Below are positions 47,301 to 54,807 of a stretch of 64,000 bases of DNA, one piece after another. The notes beneath the pieces are model-generated. The model worked only from the letters and a program-made list of their open reading frames with translations. It made no database searches and had not been told where the DNA came from. The translations under genes were made by a program, and so were the position numbers. Numbering within the stretch: position 1 is the stretch's first letter; each line of letters opens with the position of its first letter. Source of the stretch: Lachnospiraceae bacterium. Lineage in GTDB: Bacteria; Bacillota; Clostridia; Lachnospirales; Lachnospiraceae. The DNA is taken from positions 1 to 64,000 of the forward strand of contig SVDZ01000004.1 in NCBI GenBank assembly GCA_015057625.1. The letters run 5' to 3'.

Positions 47301-49079
47301 TAATTCATCCGGCAGTCTTACATCTCTAAGATTAATACACTGTTCAAATACTCCAACACCAAATTTAGTTTTAGACAAATGTCTGAAATCTAATGATCTA
47401 ATTCCCACTACATCCTGAACATACATTTTTGTTTCTTTATTGTAATTTTTTGCTAGTTCTTCTGCTGTTAGATCACCGTGGGAAGTTACTTTAACATAAA
47501 TTTCAACAGACTTATCTGCAGTCTTTACTGTAGATAAATCAGCCCAATCAATATAACCAATTGCAGGCTGATAAAAATCTTCTCTTGCTGTAGTGAAAAT
47601 AGTTTCAGCAGTTGGTTTTCCACCATTTGGTCCAGTCTTAATGTCATTTTCAGATGCAATATAATACGCTCTCATTGATGGTCCAACATTATCATCCCAG
47701 TTTGTAGTTGACAAACCACACTTAAAGAATGCATGATCATCAATTAATGAAATATTGTCTGGGAAATATATATCTTCATCTAAATTCATACACTGACTGA
47801 ACGCCTTAATTCCAATCTCAATAGTATGATTAGCATTTCCCTCACTATATAATGGGAAATTGATTTTTTGTAAATTTGTACATTTTTCAAATGCTGACTC
47901 ACCTATTTTTTTACACAAAACAGCATCTAATTCATCAGGAAACTCTTCAAACTTAAGAGTTTTAAGAGCTGTACATTCATAAAATGCTTTTGCACCAATA
48001 TTTCTAACATTTACAGGAATATATGCGTATTTTAATCCTGACCCTGCAAACGCTAACATCCCTATTTCTTCCAATACAGAACAATTAGATATTTGTGAAA
48101 GATCTTCTAATGAAATACAGTTTTCAAAAGCTCTAGAACCAATCACCTTAAGTTCATCAGGTAATGCTATTGATGAAAGATATACACAATTACCAAATAC
48201 CGTATCACTAAGTTCTTCTAATTTGTGATTTTTAGAAAGATTAATTGATTCAAGACCAGTCCCAGAAAATGCAGCTGCACCGATTGCGACAATTCTTTCA
48301 GGTATCGTAACACTACTAAGTGAAGTACATCCCTTTAAAAGTCCTTCAGGTATCTTTGTTAATACATCGCCAAAGGTAACATTAGTTACTGATGTACACC
48401 CCATAAATACGTTTGCACCGATTCCGACATTCGAATCATTCTGTGCAATTTCGTCTTTACCTTTTATGTTCTTTGGAAGTGCAATAGAAGTCATAGATTG
48501 ACAGTTTGCAAAAGCATCATTTCCAATGTGTTCAACACTATCAGGGAATGTTACATTTCTAAGAGAAGTACATTTTTCGAAAGCACCTATTTTAATTCTC
48601 TTTAAAGTATTTGGAAAATTTATATTCTTCAAGTTTGAGCACAACGAAAAAGCATAATCTCCAATTTCAACTAATCCATCAGGAAGAACAACGCTTTCAA
48701 AATTACAAGCCAAAAACTCATTCTTGTTAATAACAGTTACTCCTGTACCCGAAAGATTAATGCTCTTTGCATTTATAGCATAACCCAAACCGGTAACGTC
48801 GTATATATTACTTTTGCCAGACAAATCAATAGTACCTGTATACTCCTTCAAAGCCTTCGCCTTAAAATTATTTCCAAGTATTTTAGATAATTCTGCCAAC
48901 AAATTAACATCAGGGATCATTGTCGAGTCAACTACTGCCTCTTCCTTATTTTCCCATTTTTCGATATTTGATACCGCATATACATTTTTCATACCTATTC
49001 CATCTGTAAAAGAAACAGACGTAAATGTTACTGCAGCAACTAATACCACACTTAACGTTTTCTTGATATATTTATACAT
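44364..49079 (-). CDS. BspA-like leucine-rich-repeat surface protein
   Basis: 1571 residues. Signal peptide (KKTLSVVLVAAVTFTSVSF), then a non-repeat lead-in (GTIDLSGKSNIYDVTGLGYA) shared with its neighbour. About 800 residues of LRR_5 repeats (for example CTSLRNVTFPDSVEHIGNDAF) follow, then several Big_2-like Ig domains (SLTISETTKGILVGNSDSIT, LESLTYSGKTDITVGENSQI). A C-terminal fibronectin-like domain (LSWTRVAGATGYEIQMSTKK) ends in a very Lys-rich strand. It has no Thr/Pro stalk. The start follows GAAGGGGG. Likely an adhesin or sensor on the cell surface. Confidence 0.94.
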   Translation of the reverse strand: MYKYIKKTLSVVLVAAVTFTSVSFTDGIGMKNVYAVSNIEKWENKEEAVVDSTMIPDVNLLAELSKILGNNFKAKALKEYTGTIDLSGKSNIYDVTGLGYAINAKSINLSGTGVTVINKNEFLACNFESVVLPDGLVEIGDYAFSLCSNLKNINFPNTLKRIKIGAFEKCTSLRNVTFPDSVEHIGNDAFANCQSMTSIALPKNIKGKDEIAQNDSNVGIGANVFMGCTSVTNVTFGDVLTKIPEGLLKGCTSLSSVTIPERIVAIGAAAFSGTGLESINLSKNHKLEELSDTVFGNCVYLSSIALPDELKVIGSRAFENCISLEDLSQISNCSVLEEIGMLAFAGSGLKYAYIPVNVRNIGAKAFYECTALKTLKFEEFPDELDAVLCKKIGESAFEKCTNLQKINFPLYSEGNANHTIEIGIKAFSQCMNLDEDIYFPDNISLIDDHAFFKCGLSTTNWDDNVGPSMRAYYIASENDIKTGPNGGKPTAETIFTTAREDFYQPAIGYIDWADLSTVKTADKSVEIYVKVTSHGDLTAEELAKNYNKETKMYVQDVVGIRSLDFRHLSKTKFGVGVFEQCINLRDVRLPDELTVIPEAMFKDTSCDIIMGNGKKVSSLAKLSATEEWYYGLERVYMSPYVTDIGVSAFQNAHRLTLDSLPSTVEYVRNYAFDGVENFRSVVFGSKLKGIGDYAFRNTSRLADNFAVENKGLLDVDVTNASNLEYIGTGAFYKSALKRFQLNENAPIQVIKSQTFAQCQKLEDFAVSNSVRKIYSEAFGATCSLLSFKVKDITNVDVKAFYGSFTSSHYREGASCLAPKQSPNTSNKYMYLSKIGKTNYSVSLLNEKQTIRENTLYTLPFINTCYSSTSNTYINSIMVAGSTFTYKPDTGVLEGNPDEVMITPSIYANTKGDSYKFTNVFSNSTEGYSCPAWQVKLLGKEVCDNIPVNISSSIDFLIYTGTVAPVATSANYKVNVTANPCKEIKLKDCFDDRYNISLADTKGITVTPDFIPTYSDGEITDLPTWEIVSNEDLIEMTVAVGGKSASFKRKEGTSYGTAKVAVTAGSVTKEFYITVCAPPYSLTISETTKGILVGNSDSITATINYKDAYKTDSETYPDAISVSVADESIVTVDSVELLENGSFSIHITGQSAGTTKLTIKCLANAGIKKECTVNVAMDGVKPIIRNAEGIELTNGSVVYMQGKNGVAYNYAFTDNYQGKDLSVASTDSSVLTTTIDAKNGKVTIKPLKKGTAKLTFYPSSGTPENNGVSITFTCEANVKAIKLANKNIALGTTISVFSYMYNDFSNGSSSDKVNRITEANAANYSKITNNKIVFTSSDPSKASVDSFGNVKGLKVTGSGEKITITCTAYNGDEYVTSTTATITVEAPKLESLTYSGKTDITVGENSQIYVLYYPSNCIIEKAVLSNSNSKVVSASVKNVNGKIVVYAKGLTVGTATLKTTVYCAGKSKNISIPVKVSAAKKLAKVKLKKIKAGKKKATLSWTRVAGATGYEIQMSTKKKTGFKKVAKIGSGTKVKYTKKKLKKKKTYYFRVRALAGTNKGAWSKVKSVKIKK

Positions 49080-49306
49080 AAATATACCCCCTTCTTTCTT
49101 AATTTTTAGTCATAAAAATCGGATTATCAAAAATGAATCAATATATACTAACAGATATAGTTATTCATATCTGAACAATTCCGAAACACGTAACAGATAA
49201 AAACAATATCTGACATGATGCACCTTTTACAATAATATCATAAAAAAAAAGAGTAAACAATATCATTCTTTACAAATTGTTCACACTTTTTTTCACAAAA
49301 AAATAA

Positions 49307-49380
<74 letters not shown>

Positions 49381-49431
49381 TTTTACCAGAAATTATAATA
49401 TCATATCTATCTTTTATTTTCAACTAAAAAA

Positions 49432-50172
49432 TTAACTCATGCGCTGTCTGACAATCTCAAAAGCCAGAACGCCCGCCGCAACGGAAGCATTCAATGAATC
49501 AATGTCTCCATGCATAGGAATCGAAGCTACAAAATCGCATTTTTCTTTGACAAGTCTACTGACTCCTTCGCCTTCATTTCCTATTACCAAGCCTATCGGT
49601 CCTTTTAAGTCAAGCTGGTACATACTGGTGCCACCCATATCTGCACACACAAACCACAAGCCTTCTTTTTTGAGTTCTTCAATAGTTTTGGCAATATTAG
49701 TAACCTTGGCTACCGGAGTAAAATTCAATGCTCCTGCTGAAGTCCTTGCAACTGTAGCTGTAAGTCCAACCGCTCTTCTTTTCGGTATAATAACACCATG
49801 AGCTCCCGCAAGATTTGCCGTTCTGATTATCGCCCCCAAATTATGAGGATCTTCGATATTATCAAGAATTATTATGAAAGGTGCCTCATCTTTTGATCTT
49901 GCATTCTCCATAATATCTTCAACCTGTGCGTATTCGTATGCAGCTGCGTAGGCAATAACTCCCTGATGCTTCTTAGTAGACGACATCTGATCAAGCCTAT
50001 CTTTTTTTACAAAATTAACAATAACATCCTGTTTCTTTGCCTCACGCAAAATAGTTCTTATACTTCCGTCCTCACTACCGTCAAGAACAAACAATTTGTC
50101 AATTGTTTTTCCGGAGCGAAAAGCTTCTATAACGGCATTTCTGCCTTCGATTGTAAATTCTTCGTATCTCAT
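49432..50172 (-). CDS. rlmB: SpoU/TrmH-family RNA 2'-O-methyltransferase (RlmB-like)
   Basis: 246 residues, a knotted SPOUT methyltransferase. An N-terminal substrate-binding domain (IEGRNAVIEAFRSGKTIDKLFV) is joined to the catalytic domain with motifs LDNIEDPHNLGAIIRTANLAGAHGVI, IGNEGEGVSRLVKEKCD and IPMHGDIDSLNASVAAGVLAFE. It is expected to methylate G2251 of 23S rRNA, but family members can also target tRNA. It lies downstream of mrnC and cysS in the same direction, an arrangement common in Firmicutes. Confidence 0.94.
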   Translation of the reverse strand: MRYEEFTIEGRNAVIEAFRSGKTIDKLFVLDGSEDGSIRTILREAKKQDVIVNFVKKDRLDQMSSTKKHQGVIAYAAAYEYAQVEDIMENARSKDEAPFIIILDNIEDPHNLGAIIRTANLAGAHGVIIPKRRAVGLTATVARTSAGALNFTPVAKVTNIAKTIEELKKEGLWFVCADMGGTSMYQLDLKGPIGLVIGNEGEGVSRLVKEKCDFVASIPMHGDIDSLNASVAAGVLAFEIVRQRMS

Positions 50173-50195
50173 ATTTCTTCAAATCTCTCTAATAA

Positions 50196-50648
50196 TTAAT
50201 TGTTGTTATCAATAATTTCGATTCCTTTATTAATGATTTCCATCATTCTTTCTGTCTGTTTTGACAAATAAAGATATCCGATAAGTGCCTCAAAGCCCGT
50301 GGCTGTTCTATACTCAGCGTAGGAAGCATTCTTTGCCTTTGAATAAGATTTGGCATTTCTTCCTCTCTTATACACCGCAATTTCCTCCTCTGTGAGTTCG
50401 TCATTTTCAATAAGTGTCAAAATTATTTTTGCCTGACTCTCTGCTTTAACAAATTTAGTAGAATTTTTGTGAAGCTTATTAACACTCATATTTGCATCAC
50501 AAACTACAACCGTTCTGACCGCCACCTCATAAATTGCATCTCCTATATAAGCAAATGTAAGAGGCGAATAATTAACAAGTTCTATATCATTAATATTCAT
50601 CAGGTTGCTTACTATCGAAAACAAATCATTATTTACGCTTTTGTCCAT
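50196..50648 (-). CDS. mrnC: Mini-ribonuclease 3
   Basis: 150 residues holding only an RNase III catalytic domain, without a dsRNA-binding domain. The signature LTFAYIGDAIYEVAVRTVV is near the start, and NAKSYSKAKNASYAEYRTATGFEALIGYLYL supplies the second metal-binding block. In Bacillus it matures 23S rRNA. The start lies 16 bp inside the end of cysS, behind GAAGG, so translation is coupled. Confidence 0.94.
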   Translation of the reverse strand: MDKSVNNDLFSIVSNLMNINDIELVNYSPLTFAYIGDAIYEVAVRTVVVCDANMSVNKLHKNSTKFVKAESQAKIILTLIENDELTEEEIAVYKRGRNAKSYSKAKNASYAEYRTATGFEALIGYLYLSKQTERMMEIINKGIEIIDNNN

Positions 50649-52042
50649 GTTGTACCTTCTCTTGTATCTTTAAGAATAATACCTTTTGATGCAAGTTCTT
50701 CTCTGATGCTGTCGGCTGTTGCGAAATCTTTTTCTTTCTTTGCTGCAGCTCTCTTTTCAATCATAGAAACAATATAAGCCTCAAGTTCATCATCCACTCC
50801 GCTTCCTGCATTTTCTTCAAAAGGTGCTGTAAGATTGAGTGATAAAACCTTGTCAAATTCTTCAATTACTGCAATCTTTGTTGCATCGTTTATTTCATCT
50901 TTTAATACATCATAGATAATTGTAATTCCTGAAGCTGTATTAATATCATTCCCCACAACTTCTATAAATTTATTTTTATATTCTTTAACCTTATTGTTGT
51001 CAACAGGTCCTTGATTTTTATCAAGAGAAGAAATCTTCTTTCTAAGTTTGATGTATCCTGCTTTTACCGAATCAAGAACATCGAAACTGAATTCAAGTGG
51101 TTTTCTGTAATGAGACTGGAGACAGAACATTCTGTAAACAATCGGATCATATCCTTTTTCCTCAAGGAGTGATACTGTGAGAAAATCTCCTTTTGATTTA
51201 CTCATCTTGCCCTGTTTGTCATTTAAATGATGTACATGGAACCAGTAATTACACCATTTATGTCCAAGGTATGCCTCACTCTGTGCAATTTCATTTGTGT
51301 GATGTGGAAAGATATTATCAATTCCACCACAATGAAGATCAAGTCTCTCTCCCAAGTGTTTAATACTAATGCACGAGCATTCAATATGCCATCCCGGATA
51401 ACCAACGCCCCATGGGCTGTCCCATTTAAGTTCCTGATCGTCAAATTTTGATTTTGTAAACCATAAAACAAAATCTGTTTTATTTTTTTTATTACTATCT
51501 TCCTCAACGTCATCTCTTACTCCAACCATAAGGTCATCACTGTTATGACTTGAGAGCGTATAATATTCACTAAGTTTTGAAGTGTCAAAGTATACATTGC
51601 CACCTGCAATATAAGCAAAACCTTCTTCAATAAGTTTTTCTATCATCTTTATAAATTCGTCAATACAGTTAGTTGCAGGCTCTACAACATCCGGAGTCTT
51701 GATATTGAGTTTTGCACAATCACTAAAGAAGGCATCAGTATAAAATTTTGCAATTTCCATTACAGTCTTATGCTCTCTCTTTGCGCCTTTAAGCATTTTA
51801 TCTTCGCCTGTGTCTGCATCACTTGACAAATGACCAACATCAGTAATATTCATTACTCTTTTAACATTGTACCCTTCAAAACGAAGTTCTTTTTCGAGAA
51901 CATCTTCCATAATATAACTTCTGAGGTTTCCTATATGTGCATAATGATAAACAGTAGGTCCACATGTGTACATACTCACATTATTCCCATCAACAGGAAC
52001 AAAATCTTCTTTTTTCTTTGTCAGTGTGTTATAAATCTTCAT
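50633..52042 (-). CDS. cysS: Cysteinyl-tRNA synthetase
   Basis: 469 residues, class I synthetase charging tRNA-Cys. The HIGH-type motif is in CGPTVYHYAHIGNLRSYI, with zinc ligands Cys28 and later WHIECSC and HHTNEIAQSEA. KMSKS occurs as GKMSKSKGDFLTV. The C-terminal helical bundle is complete (RAAAKKEKDFATADSIREEL). The start follows AGGAGTCACAATT. It is first in a cysS-mrnC-rlmB group. Confidence 0.98.
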   Translation of the reverse strand: MKIYNTLTKKKEDFVPVDGNNVSMYTCGPTVYHYAHIGNLRSYIMEDVLEKELRFEGYNVKRVMNITDVGHLSSDADTGEDKMLKGAKREHKTVMEIAKFYTDAFFSDCAKLNIKTPDVVEPATNCIDEFIKMIEKLIEEGFAYIAGGNVYFDTSKLSEYYTLSSHNSDDLMVGVRDDVEEDSNKKNKTDFVLWFTKSKFDDQELKWDSPWGVGYPGWHIECSCISIKHLGERLDLHCGGIDNIFPHHTNEIAQSEAYLGHKWCNYWFHVHHLNDKQGKMSKSKGDFLTVSLLEEKGYDPIVYRMFCLQSHYRKPLEFSFDVLDSVKAGYIKLRKKISSLDKNQGPVDNNKVKEYKNKFIEVVGNDINTASGITIIYDVLKDEINDATKIAVIEEFDKVLSLNLTAPFEENAGSGVDDELEAYIVSMIEKRAAAKKEKDFATADSIREELASKGIILKDTREGTTWTKA

Positions 52043-52075
52043 AATTGTGACTCCTTAAAACTTATTCTTTTGCTA

Positions 52076-53080
52076 TTATAAATAATCATTAATATAAAAT
52101 CCAGCACCAATATTAAGTTCGGGCAAATTTTTGTATTTTTTATATCCTAACAGATATGCTGTAAAATCTGCTATATTAATTTCTATATCTGGTATTTTAT
52201 CTGTTTTAGCCCATCTTTTGGAAGAAGCACTAAAATTCCAAGCGAATGTACCGTTATTCTCTTTAATCAATTCATCTTTAAGTTTAATTACCACTCTTCC
52301 CGTCTCTTTTGTTGATACATACTCCATAAATTTAGAAACATTTGCAATTCTTGCCATTGCATAAGGTTCCGTTTTTGAATCAAGGACACTGTACTGTCTT
52401 ATACTTTCTTCCATTATTTCTTCGAATATGTCATCTTCAACTAAAATCCTATATCCGAGAATAATCTTATCCTTTGACAGAATCTCAATACTTCCCTGCT
52501 CAACCTTAATAAAATCACACATATACTCATAATATTCCTTTGTCCTAGTAAGAAATACTCCATAATTATTCTTAAGATTATTTTGCGCAAATATTGAAAG
52601 TCTGACTGCATCTGTTTTGTTCGCATGTCTTTGCAAAATGGTGTGACTTGGCTTTTTTATTTTTTCTTCTCTTTTACCAATTTTCCTATCCATAACATAT
52701 TCAAAGCCAAACTTCTTATAGTAGTCAGCATTTTCATTTGAATCAGGTATAAGATAAACAAACACATTCTCTTTATTTGAGCAATCAACAATGCAACGTC
52801 TAAGCAGTTCACTCATAATTCCTTTTTTTCTAAGTTCGCTCTTTGTAGCAACTCCGTACAAATAAACAGCCTTTGCATTATTCTTGTACAAAGTAACATC
52901 CTTAGGAATTACTGTAATCATACTGTTTATTTTTTTTGTTTCATCCATATCAACTAATATTTCGCTTTTAGGAATCACTCTGTCATAAAAGAATTTACAG
53001 TATTCCTCATCATCATGGAATGTCTCCTCATACAACTCTACTATATTTAATTTTTCATAATCATCAAGATACTTTACCAT
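52076..53080 (-). CDS. GNAT-family acetyltransferase (Eis-like)
   Basis: About 334 residues. The N-terminal GNAT domain has the acetyl-CoA loop in VYLYGVATKSELRKKGIMSELLRRC (about 70-95), and NADYYKKFGFEYV is the usual late strand. A second domain of similar size follows, as in Eis-type enzymes. The start at 53080 (GGGGAAAGT before ATG) aligns with the family. An ATG eight codons earlier overlaps the upstream stop as ATGA and is an alternative. Substrate unknown. It is coupled to the gene before it. Confidence 0.85.
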   Translation of the reverse strand: MVKYLDDYEKLNIVELYEETFHDDEEYCKFFYDRVIPKSEILVDMDETKKINSMITVIPKDVTLYKNNAKAVYLYGVATKSELRKKGIMSELLRRCIVDCSNKENVFVYLIPDSNENADYYKKFGFEYVMDRKIGKREEKIKKPSHTILQRHANKTDAVRLSIFAQNNLKNNYGVFLTRTKEYYEYMCDFIKVEQGSIEILSKDKIILGYRILVEDDIFEEIMEESIRQYSVLDSKTEPYAMARIANVSKFMEYVSTKETGRVVIKLKDELIKENNGTFAWNFSASSKRWAKTDKIPDIEINIADFTAYLLGYKKYKNLPELNIGAGFYINDYL

Positions 53081-53100
53081 ACTTTCCCCAATCCTGCATA

Positions 53101-54009
53101 TCATTTTTGAGTAACATTGTACTTTTCAACTAAGTATATAGGATTTAAAGACATTTTAGAACGCCTAAGCCCCTCAATCCCCATATCGTCTTCCCTGTTA
53201 ACCTTTGAGGCTTCAGGAAATGCTTCCCTCAAAAATTTACTGCATATATATGCATATATTCCTTTAAAATCAGAATTTGCTTTTTCCACAGGAATATAAA
53301 CCATTCCTTCTTCTTTGTAATATTTTCCAATTGTAAAAGCTTCTAAACATCCATCAATGTACAAGCCTCCGATTTTAAAATCAATTATATCTTGCCATTT
53401 TAGAACTTTTTTTATTCCGGAAATTTCAAAATCAATGTATTTATCCATATCCGATTTTTCTTTATTATCCTTCCATTTAGTTAAGAATTGTGAAATTTCA
53501 TCTATATTTTCATAATTCAGATATTTAAACTCATATCTGTTTTTATATTCTCTTCTAAACACATTAAGATGATTTTTCTTTTTGTGGAACTTACGACCGG
53601 GATAACTATGTAGTTTTTTTGCATCATATACATAGTCAAACAAATCCCTATCCTCTTCAATAATAAATTCATCTTCGGACAATCCAAGAATTTCAATGGC
53701 CTGCCTGTCCACAACACAAAGTTCTAATTTTTGATTCAAAACATTATTAAAATAATGTTTCAAATAATCAAAGCAATCTTTCAAATCTTCTTTTTTACAA
53801 AAAGGAATCATAGAATAGTAACTGTCATCATCCTTTCCTATCACCATAAGTCCTTTATCTGTTGTAAGGATTTTTGACGGATAGCAATCATTCCATAAGA
53901 ATAAATCAAGAACATTACCGTCTGCAGCATCCATTCTTCTCATATTATAGTATTTATTTATTGTATCAAAATCTTCAATACTTAAATCTTTTAGTTCATT
54001 AATATCCAC
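53101..54009 (-). CDS. DUF2156/LPG-synthase-like aminoacyl transferase-fold protein
   Basis: 302 residues. Resembles the C-terminal catalytic domain of phosphatidylglycerol lysyltransferase (two tandem GNAT-like folds): LDLFLWNDCYPSKI, LHSYPGRKFHKKKNHLNVFRREY, YIPVEKANSDFKGIYAYICSKF and VNREDDMGIEGLRRSKMSLNP. It has no membrane domain, so it is not a full MprF. It could transfer an amino acid from aminoacyl-tRNA onto a soluble or membrane acceptor. It starts with GTG behind AAAGG and lies 7 bp behind ispF. Confidence 0.85.
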   Translation of the reverse strand: MDINELKDLSIEDFDTINKYYNMRRMDAADGNVLDLFLWNDCYPSKILTTDKGLMVIGKDDDSYYSMIPFCKKEDLKDCFDYLKHYFNNVLNQKLELCVVDRQAIEILGLSEDEFIIEEDRDLFDYVYDAKKLHSYPGRKFHKKKNHLNVFRREYKNRYEFKYLNYENIDEISQFLTKWKDNKEKSDMDKYIDFEISGIKKVLKWQDIIDFKIGGLYIDGCLEAFTIGKYYKEEGMVYIPVEKANSDFKGIYAYICSKFLREAFPEASKVNREDDMGIEGLRRSKMSLNPIYLVEKYNVTQK

Positions 54010-54016
54010 TTGTTAT

Positions 54017-54490
54017 TTACCTTTCTATTAGAAGAGCTATCGCCTGAGATGAAATACCTTTCTCTTCCCCTGTAAATCCCAATCCTTCTTCTGTAGTGGC
54101 TTTAATGCCCACTTTATCTTCACCTATTCCAAGGGCCATTGCAACGTTCTTTACCATTTCTTCTCTGTATGGTGCAATTTTAGGCCTCTGTGCAATTATT
54201 GTAGCATCTATATTACCAATTTCATAATTATTATTTTTAATAACCTCTCCAACGTATTGCAATAACTTTATGCTTGATATTCCTTTATACTGAGGATCTG
54301 TATCCGGAAACAGTTTTCCGATATCTCCCAGAGCTGCAGCTCCAAGAAGCGCATCCATAATCGCATGTACAACAACATCCGCATCAGAATGTCCGTCAAG
54401 TCCCATTGTATGAGGAATATCAACTCCTCCAAGTATCAGTTTTCTACCTTCCACAAGTCTGTGAACATCATATCCCATTCCTATGCGCAT
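54017..54490 (-). CDS. ispF: 2-C-methyl-D-erythritol 2,4-cyclodiphosphate synthase
   Basis: 157 residues, a trimeric metal enzyme of the MEP isoprenoid pathway. [21 protein letters not shown] carries the zinc ligands, [32 protein letters not shown] is the signature block, and [20 protein letters not shown] is at the end. The ATG at 54490 lies 8 bp behind AGGAGG; an in-frame TTG two codons earlier is less likely. It heads ispF, DUF2156 and GNAT. Confidence 0.97.
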   Translation of the reverse strand: MRIGMGYDVHRLVEGRKLILGGVDIPHTMGLDGHSDADVVVHAIMDALLGAAALGDIGKLFPDTDPQYKGISSIKLLQYVGEVIKNNNYEIGNIDATIIAQRPKIAPYREEMVKNVAMALGIGEDKVGIKATTEEGLGFTGEEKGISSQAIALLIER

Positions 54491-54524
54491 ACACAAATCC
54501 TCCTTATAAAAAACAGTTTCTATG

Positions 54525-54556
54525 AAAAAAAATCCAAAGGAAATAACCTTTGGATT
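54525..54556 (-). terminator. Terminator of the tRNA-Val/tRNA-Met unit
   Basis: AATCCAAAGG/CCTTTGGATT, 6-base loop, then eight T on the minus strand. It leaves little space for an ispF promoter, so read-through may supply ispF. Confidence 0.9.
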
Positions 54557-54562
54557 TTAAAA

Positions 54563-54636
54563 TAGCGAAGGGGGGATTCGAACCCTCGACACCACGGGTA
54601 TGAACCGTGTGCTCTAGCCAACTGAGCTACTTCGCC
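54563..54636 (-). tRNA. tRNA-Met (CAT anticodon)
   Basis: Acceptor GGCGAAG/CTTCGCT (one G-T pair), D-arm AGCTCAGTTGGCTAGAGC, anticodon stem CACGG/CCGTG with loop TTCATAC, T-arm GAGGGTTCGAATCCCC, discriminator A, no CCA. CAT could also be an elongator Met or a lysidine-modified Ile tRNA. The G1-U72 pair argues against an initiator with the standard C1-A72 mismatch. Confidence 0.93.
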
Positions 54637-54643
54637 ATATAAA

Positions 54644-54716
54644 TGGGACCTACAGGGCTCGAACCTGTGACCCCCTGCTTGTAAGGCAGGTGCTCTCCCA
54701 GCTGAGCTAAGATCCC
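54644..54716 (-). tRNA. tRNA-Val (TAC anticodon)
   Basis: Acceptor GGGATCT/AGGTCCC, D-arm AGCTCAGCTGGGAGAGC, anticodon stem CTGC/GCAG around loop CTTACAA, T-arm ACAGGTTCGAGCCCTGT, discriminator A, no CCA. It is 7 bp upstream of tRNA-Met, on one transcript. Confidence 0.95.
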
Positions 54717-54807
54717 ATGGCATGTCTCTTTCGGACTGCCTATTTATAATAATAAATATATTATACTTTGTCAACAACTTTTTTTATTTTTTTTAAAATC
54801 TTTTTAA

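Noticed and set aside
54520..54777. 85-residue frame across tRNA-Met and tRNA-Val
   Set aside because: Known artefact of tRNA sequence read as protein; both cloverleaves are complete.
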